64,000 nucleotides of DNA. Origin: Pseudomonadota bacterium. Lineage in GTDB: Bacteria > Pseudomonadota > Alphaproteobacteria > Rhizobiales > Pleomorphomonadaceae. Location of the stretch: the NCBI GenBank assembly GCA_018262505.1, contig JAGSYV010000057.1:1-64000 (forward strand). The letters run 5' to 3'. Each line of letters begins with the position of its first letter. The stretch's first letter is position 1. The position numbers were made by a program, and so were the translations under genes. The notes beneath the pieces were generated by a model. That model did no database searches. It saw only the letters and a list, made by a program, of their open reading frames with translations, and was not told where the DNA came from. Below, piece after piece: positions 56,565-64,000 of this stretch.

Positions 56565-56666
56565 TCAACGAACCTTCGCGTCGCGGGCGGCCACGTCGCC
56601 GAGAATTGGCACCTCGAAGACAACCTGACGCTCCTCACCCAGTTGGGCAAGATCGCCAAGGGATAG
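56565..56666 (+). pseudogene. C-terminal remnant of an NTF2-like/SnoaL protein
   Basis: The frame reads GGHVAENWHLEDNLTLLTQLGKI to a TAG stop, the classic end of SnoaL-like ester cyclase/NTF2-fold proteins (xxxExWxxxDxLxLLxQLG). No start or N-terminal part precedes it. Confidence 0.6.
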
Positions 56667-56710
56667 CTTGAAGCGGGCGATCCCGAGGGTTGGCTCTCGG
56701 GACCGCAAGC

Positions 56711-58048
56711 TCATTTGGCGCCGGTGACGCGCCAGATGACGTTGCCGACGTCGTCGGCGACCAACAGGCCGCCGCGCGCGTCGGGCGTGACGCCGACCGG
56801 CCGGCCCTGGGCCTCGCCCTTGGCGTCGATGAAGCCGGTCAGCACGTCGCGAGGGCTGCCGGCCGGCTTGCCGCCGCTGAACGGCACGAAGATCACCTTG
56901 TAGCCGGCGAACGGCTTGCGGTTCCACGAGCCATGCTGGCCGACGAAGGCACCGGCCTTGTACGGCTGGGGCAGGCCGCTGTTATTTGCGATCGCCAAAC
57001 CCAGCGAGGCGGTGTGTGCGCCGAGCGCGTAATCGGGAACGATGGCCTTGGCGACGAGATCGGGCCGGGGCGGATTGACGCGGCTGTCGACATGCTGCCC
57101 GAAATAGCTGTAGGGCCAGCCATAGAAGCCGCCATCCTTCACCGAGGTCATGTAGTCCGGCACCAGATCGCTGCCGAGTTCGTCGCGCTCGTTGACCGAC
57201 GTCCACAGCGTGTTGCCGGAGAAGCTGAGGCCGTTGGGGTTACGGAGGCCGGTGGCATAGGGGCGATGGGCGCCGGTGCGGATATCCACCTGCCAGATCT
57301 GCGCCCGATCGCCCTCAACAGCCATGCCGTTTTCGCCGACATTGCTGTTGGAGCCGATGCTGGCGTAGAGGAGGCGGCCATCCGGGCTGGCGACCAGGTT
57401 CTTGGTCCAGTGATGGTTGATGGTGCCGCCGGGCAGGTCGGTCAGCTTGGTGCCCGGGCCGGTGATGGCGGTGGCACCCCGCTTGTAGGGGTAGCGCATG
57501 ATGGCATCGGTGTTGGCGACGTAGAGATTGTTGCCGACCAGCGCCATGCCATAGGGCGAGTTCAGTCCGGTCAGGAAAGTGCTTCTGACATCGGCGACGC
57601 CGTCGCCATTGGTGTCGCGCAACAGGGTGATGCGGTTGGCGCTCGGCCCGCCGGCCCCGGCATGCGCCATCAGCCGGCGCATGACGAAGCCCTTGAGGCC
57701 AGGGCTGTCGTCGGGCTTGGGCGGCGTCGCCGTTTCAGCCACCAGTACGTCGCCGTTCGGGAGCGCCAGGACGTTTCGCGGGTGGTCGAGGCCGGCGGCG
57801 AAGGCGGTGACCTTCAGACCCGGTGCCGCCGTCGGCATCTCGCCGGATGGCCAGCCGACGGCCGGCGCGACGTTGACCGTGGGAACGGCGCTTCGGACCG
57901 GCTTGACGATCTGGGGGGCCGGCCCAATGTCGGCGTTGGGCGGCAGCAGGGAATGCTCGGCGCAGCCGGCGAGGCCAAGCGCCGCCAGCGGGAGAAGGAA
58001 ATAAAGCGCCGGCGCAGTGACGCGCCCAGAAACCCCGAAACCGCGCAT
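56711..58048 (-). CDS. PQQ-type sugar/sorbosone dehydrogenase family lipoprotein
   Basis: 445 residues. A lipoprotein signal ends LAALGLAGC, so the protein is anchored in the periplasm. The beta-propeller has the family blocks FAAGLDHPRNVLALPNGDVL, GLNSPYGMALVGNNLYVANT, FGQHVDS and FVGQHGSWNRKPFAGYKVIF with the conserved His and Arg residues for PQQ-like quinone and sugar binding. Likely a sorbosone/aldose dehydrogenase-like protein; quinone dependence is family-based. Confidence 0.88.
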   Translation of the reverse strand: MRGFGVSGRVTAPALYFLLPLAALGLAGCAEHSLLPPNADIGPAPQIVKPVRSAVPTVNVAPAVGWPSGEMPTAAPGLKVTAFAAGLDHPRNVLALPNGDVLVAETATPPKPDDSPGLKGFVMRRLMAHAGAGGPSANRITLLRDTNGDGVADVRSTFLTGLNSPYGMALVGNNLYVANTDAIMRYPYKRGATAITGPGTKLTDLPGGTINHHWTKNLVASPDGRLLYASIGSNSNVGENGMAVEGDRAQIWQVDIRTGAHRPYATGLRNPNGLSFSGNTLWTSVNERDELGSDLVPDYMTSVKDGGFYGWPYSYFGQHVDSRVNPPRPDLVAKAIVPDYALGAHTASLGLAIANNSGLPQPYKAGAFVGQHGSWNRKPFAGYKVIFVPFSGGKPAGSPRDVLTGFIDAKGEAQGRPVGVTPDARGGLLVADDVGNVIWRVTGAK

Positions 58049-58149
58049 GCCAAGTCTCCATCCCAGTAAGGGAAATTACGCTGAGCGCATCAACGTGGAC
58101 TGTCAAGCCGAGGGGGCTCGATGCTGCCGGCGGCGGCCAGCGAATAGGG

Positions 58150-58710
58150 CTAGAGGGCGACGGAGAGCCAGGGCCATCTGGCCTTGTAGTCCTGGCATTT
58201 CCGGAGGAACGGGCCGGTCTGGGGATTGTTGGGATTGATCCGCAGGATGCCGTCCCACATGTCGCCGAAGCCGTTGGGCGCGTAGACGTCGCCCGTGCCG
58301 AGGCCGATCCCGAACAGGGTGCAGGCGATCAAGAAGCGGTCTATCCCATCCTCGACGCGCGTCAATCGCGGGCAGGGTGCACCGAACTTCTCGGGGTACC
58401 AGAGATGAACGCGAGCCTGGTTTCTGATTTCAACCTTGCCCGCCAGATCGCCGAGCAGTTCCCCTGCCTTACGGATCACGGCGTCTTCTGTCTCCCACGA
58501 CAGATCGCTGGGGTCGAAATAAAAGACGTCGTAATCCCGGATCGCCCAATCGGGTGCGTTGCCGATCTTGAGATTCCACACGGTCTGGAACAGGCAGCCC
58601 GCCGTCAAGGTGCCCTGGGGCAGCCTCAAAGCGGGAAGGATTTCCAGAAGTGTGCGGTTCGTCTCGTTCTGCTTTATCAGTTTGACGAAATGTGACCTGG
58701 AGATTGGCAA
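58150..58710 (-). CDS. Nucleotidyltransferase-like protein (DUF925)
   Basis: 186 residues if translation starts at the TTG of LPISRSHFVKLI, which has AGAGG 8 nt upstream; the longer upstream reading has no support and would overlap the hydrolase. LTAGCLFQTVWNLKIG and IRDYDVFYFDPSDLSWETED are the DUF925 signature, with a DYDVFYFD metal motif like minimal nucleotidyltransferases. RNA or small-molecule substrate unknown. Confidence 0.85.
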   Translation of the reverse strand: MPISRSHFVKLIKQNETNRTLLEILPALRLPQGTLTAGCLFQTVWNLKIGNAPDWAIRDYDVFYFDPSDLSWETEDAVIRKAGELLGDLAGKVEIRNQARVHLWYPEKFGAPCPRLTRVEDGIDRFLIACTLFGIGLGTGDVYAPNGFGDMWDGILRINPNNPQTGPFLRKCQDYKARWPWLSVAL

Positions 58711-58747
58711 TCCGTCGCCTCTGTGGTGAGCGTTGCCGCCGCCCTGT

Positions 58748-59827
58748 TCAATGCCGGTCTGGCGAGGGCGTTTCCGCGCTTGGAGCCGGTCCCTGCTCAG
58801 GGAGGGCCTTCGCGAGGAAATCGAGGATGAGCCCGGCCACCTGATCATGAATGGCTTCCCGCCCTCTCGTTCCGCCGTCCTTGCAGACGATACCGTCGCC
58901 CGGCGTGTCCTGCTCGATCAATTCGATAGCGCCCGGCTTGCAGAGTTGCATGAAGCTGAAATGCATCGCGTCGGGGATTTCGATGTAGGTCGTGGTTGCC
59001 TTCGGCAGGTTTTCGGCGAGGTAGCCAGACTCCAGCTTGGCCGGCAGGTCGCCGATATCGATGCCCGCGCCGAAGATCAGCGCCGGCACGTGGATGGCGG
59101 CAAGGCTTTCCGGCGTGAAGCCGCGGGCCAGCCCGAGATCGAGCGAGACGAAGGCGCCCACCCGGGGATCGCTCATGTCGGCATCAAGGGAGCCGGCGTT
59201 TGTCGGCGTGATGCCGAGTTCGGGGGCAAGGCCGCAGGTGCGCGGGTTCGGCTGGGCCTTGCAGTCGTCCAGGAAACGGCCGGGACTGAAGCGCGCACCG
59301 GCAAGGGCGGCCACCGTCCATCCGCCGAGGGAATGGCCTATAGCGGCGATGCGATGTGGCGTGATCGCCCCGGCTAGGGCAGGGCCGGCGGTCAGGGCGT
59401 CGATCACCCGGCTGAGATCGTGTGGGCGCTCCCAGAGCCTGGCGGCCTCGGACGGAGACTTGTCGAAGGTGGTCGTGCCCGGATGATCGGGCGCTGCGAC
59501 GACATAACCACGTTGGACAAGGTCTGCCGCCAGCCAGCCGAGGTTTCGCCAGCTGCCGCCATAGCCGTGGGACAACACGACGAGCGGGTGCGCCGCGTAG
59601 GCCGGCTTGGCGTTGGTGATGGCGGGGATGCCATGGAAGACGCGGTTGGCGCCCACTTCCGCGACCGGGGCCGCATCATCGGTCGGATACCAGATGCTGA
59701 TGTGGAGCGGCCGGCCGCCGCTCCCGCCCGGCAACGTGGCTTCCTTGAAGCCGACGGTGCCGGCGGCTTGCGCGGCGGACAGTAAAAGGGCGGCCAGCAA
59801 GACGGCGGGCAGGACGGATCTGAGCAT
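58748..59827 (-). CDS. Alpha/beta hydrolase, secreted (dienelactone hydrolase/PAF-acetylhydrolase-like)
   Basis: 359 residues from ATG MLRSVLPAVLLAALL with GGAGG upstream; a signal peptide ends near AAQAAG. The nucleophile serine is in IAAIGHSLGGWTVAAL, with HPLVVLSHGYGGSWRNLGWL forming the oxyanion region and a histidine in PDAMHFSFMQ. Probably an esterase or lipase acting in the periplasm; substrate unknown. Confidence 0.88.
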   Translation of the reverse strand: MLRSVLPAVLLAALLLSAAQAAGTVGFKEATLPGGSGGRPLHISIWYPTDDAAPVAEVGANRVFHGIPAITNAKPAYAAHPLVVLSHGYGGSWRNLGWLAADLVQRGYVVAAPDHPGTTTFDKSPSEAARLWERPHDLSRVIDALTAGPALAGAITPHRIAAIGHSLGGWTVAALAGARFSPGRFLDDCKAQPNPRTCGLAPELGITPTNAGSLDADMSDPRVGAFVSLDLGLARGFTPESLAAIHVPALIFGAGIDIGDLPAKLESGYLAENLPKATTTYIEIPDAMHFSFMQLCKPGAIELIEQDTPGDGIVCKDGGTRGREAIHDQVAGLILDFLAKALPEQGPAPSAETPSPDRH

Positions 59828-59922
59828 GGGGACCTCCGGCAAGGATTGAATGGCTATTCCTTGCCGGATGCCGAAGCAACCGGAGACCTCAAACACGATC
59901 GAGGACCGATTTCAGGCCGCGC

Positions 59923-60468
59923 TTACAGCGCCTTTTCGACCGCCTCGACGACGATCTCCGCCTCGGGCGTGGTGTCGGGCGAGAAGCGGTCGATGACGGT
60001 GCCGTCGCGGCCGATCAGGAATTTCTCGAAGTTCCACAGCACTTCCGGCGGCTCGGTCGGTGTGATGCCGTAGCCGACGAGGGCGGCGCGGAAGTTGGTG
60101 CCGGGCACGGTGCGCGCCTCGGGCTTCTCGGCGATCAGTGCCTTGTAGAGCGGGTGCTTGTCAGAGCCGGTCACCGCGATCTTGGAAAACATCGGGAAGT
60201 CGACGCCGAAGGTGGTCGAGCAGAAGGTGGCGATCTCGGCGTCGGTGCCGGGCTCCTGGCCTTTGAAATCATTGGCCGGGAAGCCGAGCACGACGAGGCC
60301 GCGATCCCTGTAGTGGTTGTAGAGGCTGACGAGGCCTTCATACTGCGGCGTCAGGCCGCACTTGGAGGCGGTGTTGACGATAAGCAGCACCTTGCCGAGC
60401 CAGGGCTTCAGCGTGGTGGGCTCGCCAGCGAGCGTGGTGAGCGGCAGGTCGAACAGGGCATTGGTCAT
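59923..60468 (-). CDS. Glutathione peroxidase (BtuE-like)
   Basis: 181 residues. The peroxidatic cysteine is in NTASKCGLTPQYEGL, the catalytic glutamine region in VLGFPANDFKGQEPG and the tryptophan in LWNFEKFLIGRDG: a complete thiol peroxidase tetrad. Reduces hydroperoxides with glutathione or thioredoxin. Ribosome site AAGGA. Possible operon with the membrane protein gene upstream. Confidence 0.94.
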   Translation of the reverse strand: MTNALFDLPLTTLAGEPTTLKPWLGKVLLIVNTASKCGLTPQYEGLVSLYNHYRDRGLVVLGFPANDFKGQEPGTDAEIATFCSTTFGVDFPMFSKIAVTGSDKHPLYKALIAEKPEARTVPGTNFRAALVGYGITPTEPPEVLWNFEKFLIGRDGTVIDRFSPDTTPEAEIVVEAVEKAL

Positions 60469-60498
60469 GGGCGTATCCTTCCGGGTTCGGAGGCCAGT

Positions 60499-60879
60499 TC
60501 AGAAGGGCTTGACGGTCATCAAACCATAGATAGCGACCAGCGTGACGATCTGGACGACGAGGGCGATGGCGAGCGTGCCGCTGGCGCCGAGGGCGAGCGC
60601 CTTGCGGCCGCGCACGCCAGCTGCGCCATGCAGCGCCACCGCGATCAGGCCGAGCCAGGGGAAGACGTGGGTGAGCCAGGCGCCCATCCAGACGATGACG
60701 AGGCCGGTAATGCCGGCAAGGCCGGTAGTCGCCATGGCGGCGATATAGGCCGGCTTCCAGAGGCGAGGCGCCGGCTGGTGCCGGAGCGTCGGGATAAGGG
60801 CGAGGGCCGCCCACAGCACGGTGGCGAGGCAGCCGAGCATGGCGAAGCCGCGATGGGCTTCGTAGAATGCGATGTACAT
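60499..60879 (-). CDS. Hypothetical four-span membrane protein
   Basis: 126 residues with four hydrophobic segments (AMLGCLATVLWAALALIPT, PAYIAAMATTGLAGITGLVI, FPWLGLIAVALHGAAG, GTLAIALVVQIVTLVAIYGL). Starts after GGGAG. No family recognised; 30 nt upstream of the glutathione peroxidase gene on the same strand. Confidence 0.72.
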   Translation of the reverse strand: MYIAFYEAHRGFAMLGCLATVLWAALALIPTLRHQPAPRLWKPAYIAAMATTGLAGITGLVIVWMGAWLTHVFPWLGLIAVALHGAAGVRGRKALALGASGTLAIALVVQIVTLVAIYGLMTVKPF

Positions 60880-61066
60880 CGGAACTCCCTAGGCGGGTCT
60901 GTGGATTTTCTGAGTTCGTGAGGATGGTATCCTATTCGTCAAGTGGGCGTCCTCGCAAAATTTCGTGTGAGCGACGAGCTCGCCAGATGCGAGGCTGCTA
61001 TGATCGACCGGGAGTATGATGCTCCTGCGCTTTGCATTGGGGGCCTGCGTCTGAGTATATGGCGGC

Positions 61067-63097
61067 ATGCGCTTTGAACCCTCCCTTCTCGACCAGATCC
61101 GGGCCCGGCTGCCGATCAGCCAGGTGGTGGGACGGCGCGTCACCTATGATAAGCGCAAGAGCCAGCCGGCGCGCGGCGATTTCTGGGCCTGCTGTCCGTT
61201 TCATAAAGAGAAGACGTCGTCCTTCCACTGCGACGACCGGCGCGGCATCTACCATTGCTTCGGCTGCGGGGCGACGGGCGACCACTTCAAGTTCCTGACC
61301 GAAACCGAGGGGCTGACCTTCCCGGAAGCCGTCGAACGGCTGGCCGAGGAGGCGGGCGTGACGCTGCCGAAACCCGATCCGCGCGACCGCGAGCGCGAGG
61401 CGGTGCGTGTCGATCTGGCCGGCGCCTCAGAGATCGCCGCCAAGTTCTTCGAACAGAAGCTGCGCTCGCCCGAGGGCAAGCCAGCCCGCGACTACATGCT
61501 GCGGCGCGGCATTCTGGAGAAGACGTCGATCGAGTTCCGCTTTGGCTACGCGCCGGACGAGCGGGACGGCCTGAAGCGCCACCTGATCCAGAACGGCGTC
61601 ACGGAAGAGACGGGCGTTGCCGCCGGCCTGCTGATCAAGCCGGAAGACGGCCGGCCCGCCTACGATCGCTTCCGTGGCCGGCTGATGATCCCCATCCACG
61701 ACGAGCGCGGCCGCGTCGTCGCCTTCGGCGGCCGCACGCTCGATCCGGAAGGACAGCCCAAGTATCTCAACTCGCCGGAGACGCCGCTGTTCCACAAGGG
61801 GACGATGCTGTTCAACGTCCACCGGGCGCGCGAGGCGGCACACAAGTCGGGGACGATCATCGTCACCGAGGGCTATATGGACGCGATCTCGGTCTATCAG
61901 GCCGGCATCCGCAACGTCACCGCCGCCCTCGGCACCGCCTTCACGGAGGACCACATCGCCCGCCTGTGGCGGTTTGCGGCCGAGCCGGTGATCTGCTTTG
62001 ACGGCGACAAGGCCGGCGTGTCGGCCGCCCACCGGGCGATCGACCGCATATTGCCGGCCCTTCGCAGTGGCTATTCCTTCAACTTCTGCTTCCTGCCCGG
62101 CGGCCAGGACCCCGACGACATCGTGCGCGCCGGTGGCGCCGACGCCTTCCTCGCGGAAGTCGCCAAGGCCCGGCCGCTCTCGGAAGTGCTGTGGGACCGT
62201 GAGGTGGCCGACGCCCGCGTCGACACGCCCGAGCGCAAGGCGGCGCTGGAGGCGCGCATCGACGAACTGGTCCGCCAGATCAAGGACGAGCGCGTGGCGC
62301 GGCGCTATCGCCTCGCCCTGCGCGTCAACCTGTCCGAACTGTTCTGGAGCCACGACCGTCGCGGTCGAGGTGAGGGGCGCGGCGACTACCGGGGTGAGGG
62401 CAGAGGCGAGGCGAGAGGTGAGTTCCGGGGTGAGGGGCGGGGTGGCGAGCGGCGCGACGGCCGGCGCGAAGGGCAAAGCCTTGCCGTCTCGGCCGAGATG
62501 CGGCCGCCCAACGAGCCGGATCTTGCCAATATCGAGCGGGTGCTGCTCGGCCTGTCCGTCGAATATCCCGACCTTTATGAGGCCAACATGGAGCGGCTCG
62601 CCCGGCTGGATTTCCATGTGGCGGCGCTGGAAGACTTCAAGCAGGCGCTCTACCGCATCGCCGTCGACTTCGACGCGGACTCGGTCACCGACTTCTACGA
62701 GGGCCTCGATGCCCGCTTCTACTTCGTGCTCAACGAGGTGCACGGCGATGAGATGAAGCGCGAGGACGGCGTCAGCATCGGCCGTGGCCACAAGCTCCGG
62801 GAGCGGCTACCGATCCTGCGCTTCCATCCGCCGGAGAGCTTCGTCGAGACCTGCTTCGATCTCTTGGTCGAGCGGCTGTCGCTCCGGGCGCTGACCGCCG
62901 ACATCGAGCGCGACATGAAGACGGTGACCGCCGACACCGACGAGAGCTTCACCGCCTACATCTACGAGCTGACGCGCGACCTCAACCGCCGACGCGAGGA
63001 ACTGTTCCGCCGCGAACAGGAACTGGCCGAGGAGGCAAAGGCCATCCGCGATGCCACGACGGGCGGGCCATCGGCGCTGCCGGCTTTGTGGAAATAA
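61067..63097 (+). CDS. dnaG: DNA primase
   Basis: 676 residues. The N-terminal CHC2 zinc finger (WACCPFHKEK and YHCFGCGATGDHFKF), the TOPRIM catalytic core (VTEGYMDAISVYQAGI and CFDGDKAGVSAAHRAID) and the C-terminal helicase-binding part (DFHVAALEDFKQALYRI) are all present. Between core and C-terminal domain, about residues 428-470, lies an unusual linker of repeated Arg-Gly-Glu units (RGEGRGD, RGEGRGEARGE). Makes RNA primers for replication. Followed by rpoD, as in many alphaproteobacteria. Confidence 0.96.
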   Translation: MRFEPSLLDQIRARLPISQVVGRRVTYDKRKSQPARGDFWACCPFHKEKTSSFHCDDRRGIYHCFGCGATGDHFKFLTETEGLTFPEAVERLAEEAGVTLPKPDPRDREREAVRVDLAGASEIAAKFFEQKLRSPEGKPARDYMLRRGILEKTSIEFRFGYAPDERDGLKRHLIQNGVTEETGVAAGLLIKPEDGRPAYDRFRGRLMIPIHDERGRVVAFGGRTLDPEGQPKYLNSPETPLFHKGTMLFNVHRAREAAHKSGTIIVTEGYMDAISVYQAGIRNVTAALGTAFTEDHIARLWRFAAEPVICFDGDKAGVSAAHRAIDRILPALRSGYSFNFCFLPGGQDPDDIVRAGGADAFLAEVAKARPLSEVLWDREVADARVDTPERKAALEARIDELVRQIKDERVARRYRLALRVNLSELFWSHDRRGRGEGRGDYRGEGRGEARGEFRGEGRGGERRDGRREGQSLAVSAEMRPPNEPDLANIERVLLGLSVEYPDLYEANMERLARLDFHVAALEDFKQALYRIAVDFDADSVTDFYEGLDARFYFVLNEVHGDEMKREDGVSIGRGHKLRERLPILRFHPPESFVETCFDLLVERLSLRALTADIERDMKTVTADTDESFTAYIYELTRDLNRRREELFRREQELAEEAKAIRDATTGGPSALPALWK

Positions 63098-63113
63098 CAA
63101 TCGGTGACCAGCC

Positions 63114-63182
63114 GAATCGGTCGGGCAGCGTCTGATTCGGACCGAATCACGAGATTCTCTTGCGAATCACCCTTGCGGAATC
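63114..63182. promoter_or_regulatory. Dense cluster of six GANTC (CcrM) sites upstream of rpoD
   Basis: GAATC or GATTC at 63114, 63134, 63144, 63153, 63164 and 63178. Two of them form the palindrome TGATTCGG-A-CCGAATCA (63133-63149). GANTC is the site of the cell-cycle methylase CcrM in alphaproteobacteria; such density is far above chance and lies in the dnaG-rpoD intergenic region of 323 bp. The remaining 240 bp before rpoD shows no further clear signal. Confidence 0.75.
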
Positions 63183-63420
63183 CGTTTGCGCCGCTAAATA
63201 CACCTTTCCGGGGATTTTCGGCGGGTCGGCAGCGGCCCGCCTGTTTGGCTATGGTCTCAGCGATGCCGTGCGTTTTCCAGAGCGTCAGGGTTAAGTTGGG
63301 CTTAAGGCCTCACCCTTATTGGTAGCGCGGAGCCGCATATCGGGACCTTTTTGTCTCGTGGCGAGTTGAGCGAGTGGCAGACGCAGGCGTAACGGCGCCC
63401 GGCGGACGGCGGAGATGACT

Positions 63421-64000
63421 ATGGCAACGAAGGCCACCGAAAACGACGAAGTCCAGGATACTGCTGGCGAAGGGCCGGATGGGCCACTTCTCGACCTCAG
63501 CGATGCCGCCGTCAAGCGGATGATCAAGCTCGCCAAGAAGCGCGGCTATGTGACCTATGACGAACTGAACGAAGTGCTGCCGTCGGACCAGAACTCGTCC
63601 GACCAGATCGAAGACATTTACGCGATGCTCTCGGACATGGGCATCAACGTGGTCGATTCCGAGGAGGCCGAGGAGGCCCCCGCCGACGACACCCCGTCCG
63701 AGGAAGAGGGCGAGGTTGCCGAGACCACCGGCACCGCCGTCGCCAAGACCACGACGACCCGCGAGCCGACCGACCGCACCGACGACCCGGTGCGCATGTA
63801 CCTGCGCGAGATGGGCTCGGTGGAGCTGCTCTCCCGCGAGGGCGAGATCGCCATCGCCAAGCGCATCGAGGCCGGCCGCGAGGCGATGATCGCCGGTCTC
63901 TGCGAGAGCCCCTTGACCTTCCAGGCCATCATCTTCTGGCGGGATGAGCTCAACGAGGGCAAGATCCTCCTGCGCGACATCATCGACCTCGAAGCGACCT
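63421..64000 (+). CDS. rpoD: RNA polymerase primary sigma factor, 3' partial
   Basis: The first 193 codons. Region 1.1 (LLDLSDAAVKRMIKLAKKRG then YVTYDELNEVLPSDQNSSDQ), an acidic Glu/Ala/Thr-rich linker, then region 1.2 DPVRMYLREMGSVELLSREG and EIAIAKRIEAGREAMIAGLC. ATG after GGCGGAG. The gene continues beyond the window. Housekeeping sigma-70. Confidence 0.97.
   Translation, partial: MATKATENDEVQDTAGEGPDGPLLDLSDAAVKRMIKLAKKRGYVTYDELNEVLPSDQNSSDQIEDIYAMLSDMGINVVDSEEAEEAPADDTPSEEEGEVAETTGTAVAKTTTTREPTDRTDDPVRMYLREMGSVELLSREGEIAIAKRIEAGREAMIAGLCESPLTFQAIIFWRDELNEGKILLRDIIDLEAT

Noticed and set aside
58711-58848. N-terminal extension of the DUF925 gene
   Set aside because: It overlaps the hydrolase gene and has no resemblance to the family, which begins about 20 residues before LTAGCLFQTVW.
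62360-62470. Possible CRISPR-like or tandem repeat array
   Set aside because: The repeats are short, contiguous and in frame within dnaG, encoding Arg-Gly-Glu units; no spacers.

Overview
This GC-rich, gene-dense window comes from an alphaproteobacterium, almost certainly of the Hyphomicrobiales (Rhizobiales). The evidence is the gene order lsrB-like/trxB/lrp, then LPS-core glycosyltransferases, then greA and carB (the arrangement known around lpsBCDE in Sinorhizobium), a rhizobial-type dnaG followed by rpoD, and alphaproteobacterial intergenic palindromes. I cannot resolve the genus from this sequence alone.

Layout. 0-9 kb: the end of a branched-chain aminotransferase gene, a short AT-richer stretch of small or broken genes, periplasmic small proteins, an autoregulated MarR-GNAT regulator, aspartate aminotransferase and a chemoreceptor. 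9-16.3 kb: a LacI-controlled alpha-glycoside locus (GH31 hydrolase, two permeases, binding protein; no ATPase) with two identical perfect operators. 16.6-19.7 kb: small membrane proteins, a DUF1330 gene and an NTF2-like/XRE pair. 19.8-38.6 kb: lsrB-like, trxB, lrp, an MsbA-like exporter, ELM1, seven glycosyltransferases and an FkbM methyltransferase (envelope polysaccharide), then greA and carB. 38.8-45.7 kb: GNAT and DUF5680 genes, then an ABC importer operon ending in a glycerophosphodiesterase. 45.9-54.1 kb: inositol-phosphatase family protein, a broken neutral zinc metallopeptidase, ClpP, ArsR/SRPBCC, an RHH-like gene overlapping an MFS exporter, two toxin-antitoxin pairs (ParD-like/zeta and PrlF/YhaV) and carA. 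54.1-64 kb: exported glycerophosphodiesterase, TSUP permease, decayed GNAT and NTF2 genes, a PQQ-type sugar dehydrogenase family lipoprotein, hydrolase, glutathione peroxidase, dnaG and the start of rpoD.

Main observations. Three conserved genes carry short internal deletions: greA (about 77 nt, frameshifting, removing the catalytic coiled-coil tip), carB (about 57 nt, in frame, removing the effector-phosphate loop) and a YpfJ-type metallopeptidase gene (about 55-60 nt, frameshifting). This is either real gene decay or a shared assembly artefact, and reads would decide. Six GANTC (CcrM) sites lie within 69 bp between dnaG and rpoD. Two long hairpin elements with the same outer boxes look like non-coding mobile or MITE-like elements, and a second palindromic repeat family is present in five copies. 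Several regulatory genes have clear palindromic operators at their own start regions.

Limits: family calls come from reading the protein sequences, without database searches. I saw no tRNA, rRNA, CRISPR array, transposase or integrase.
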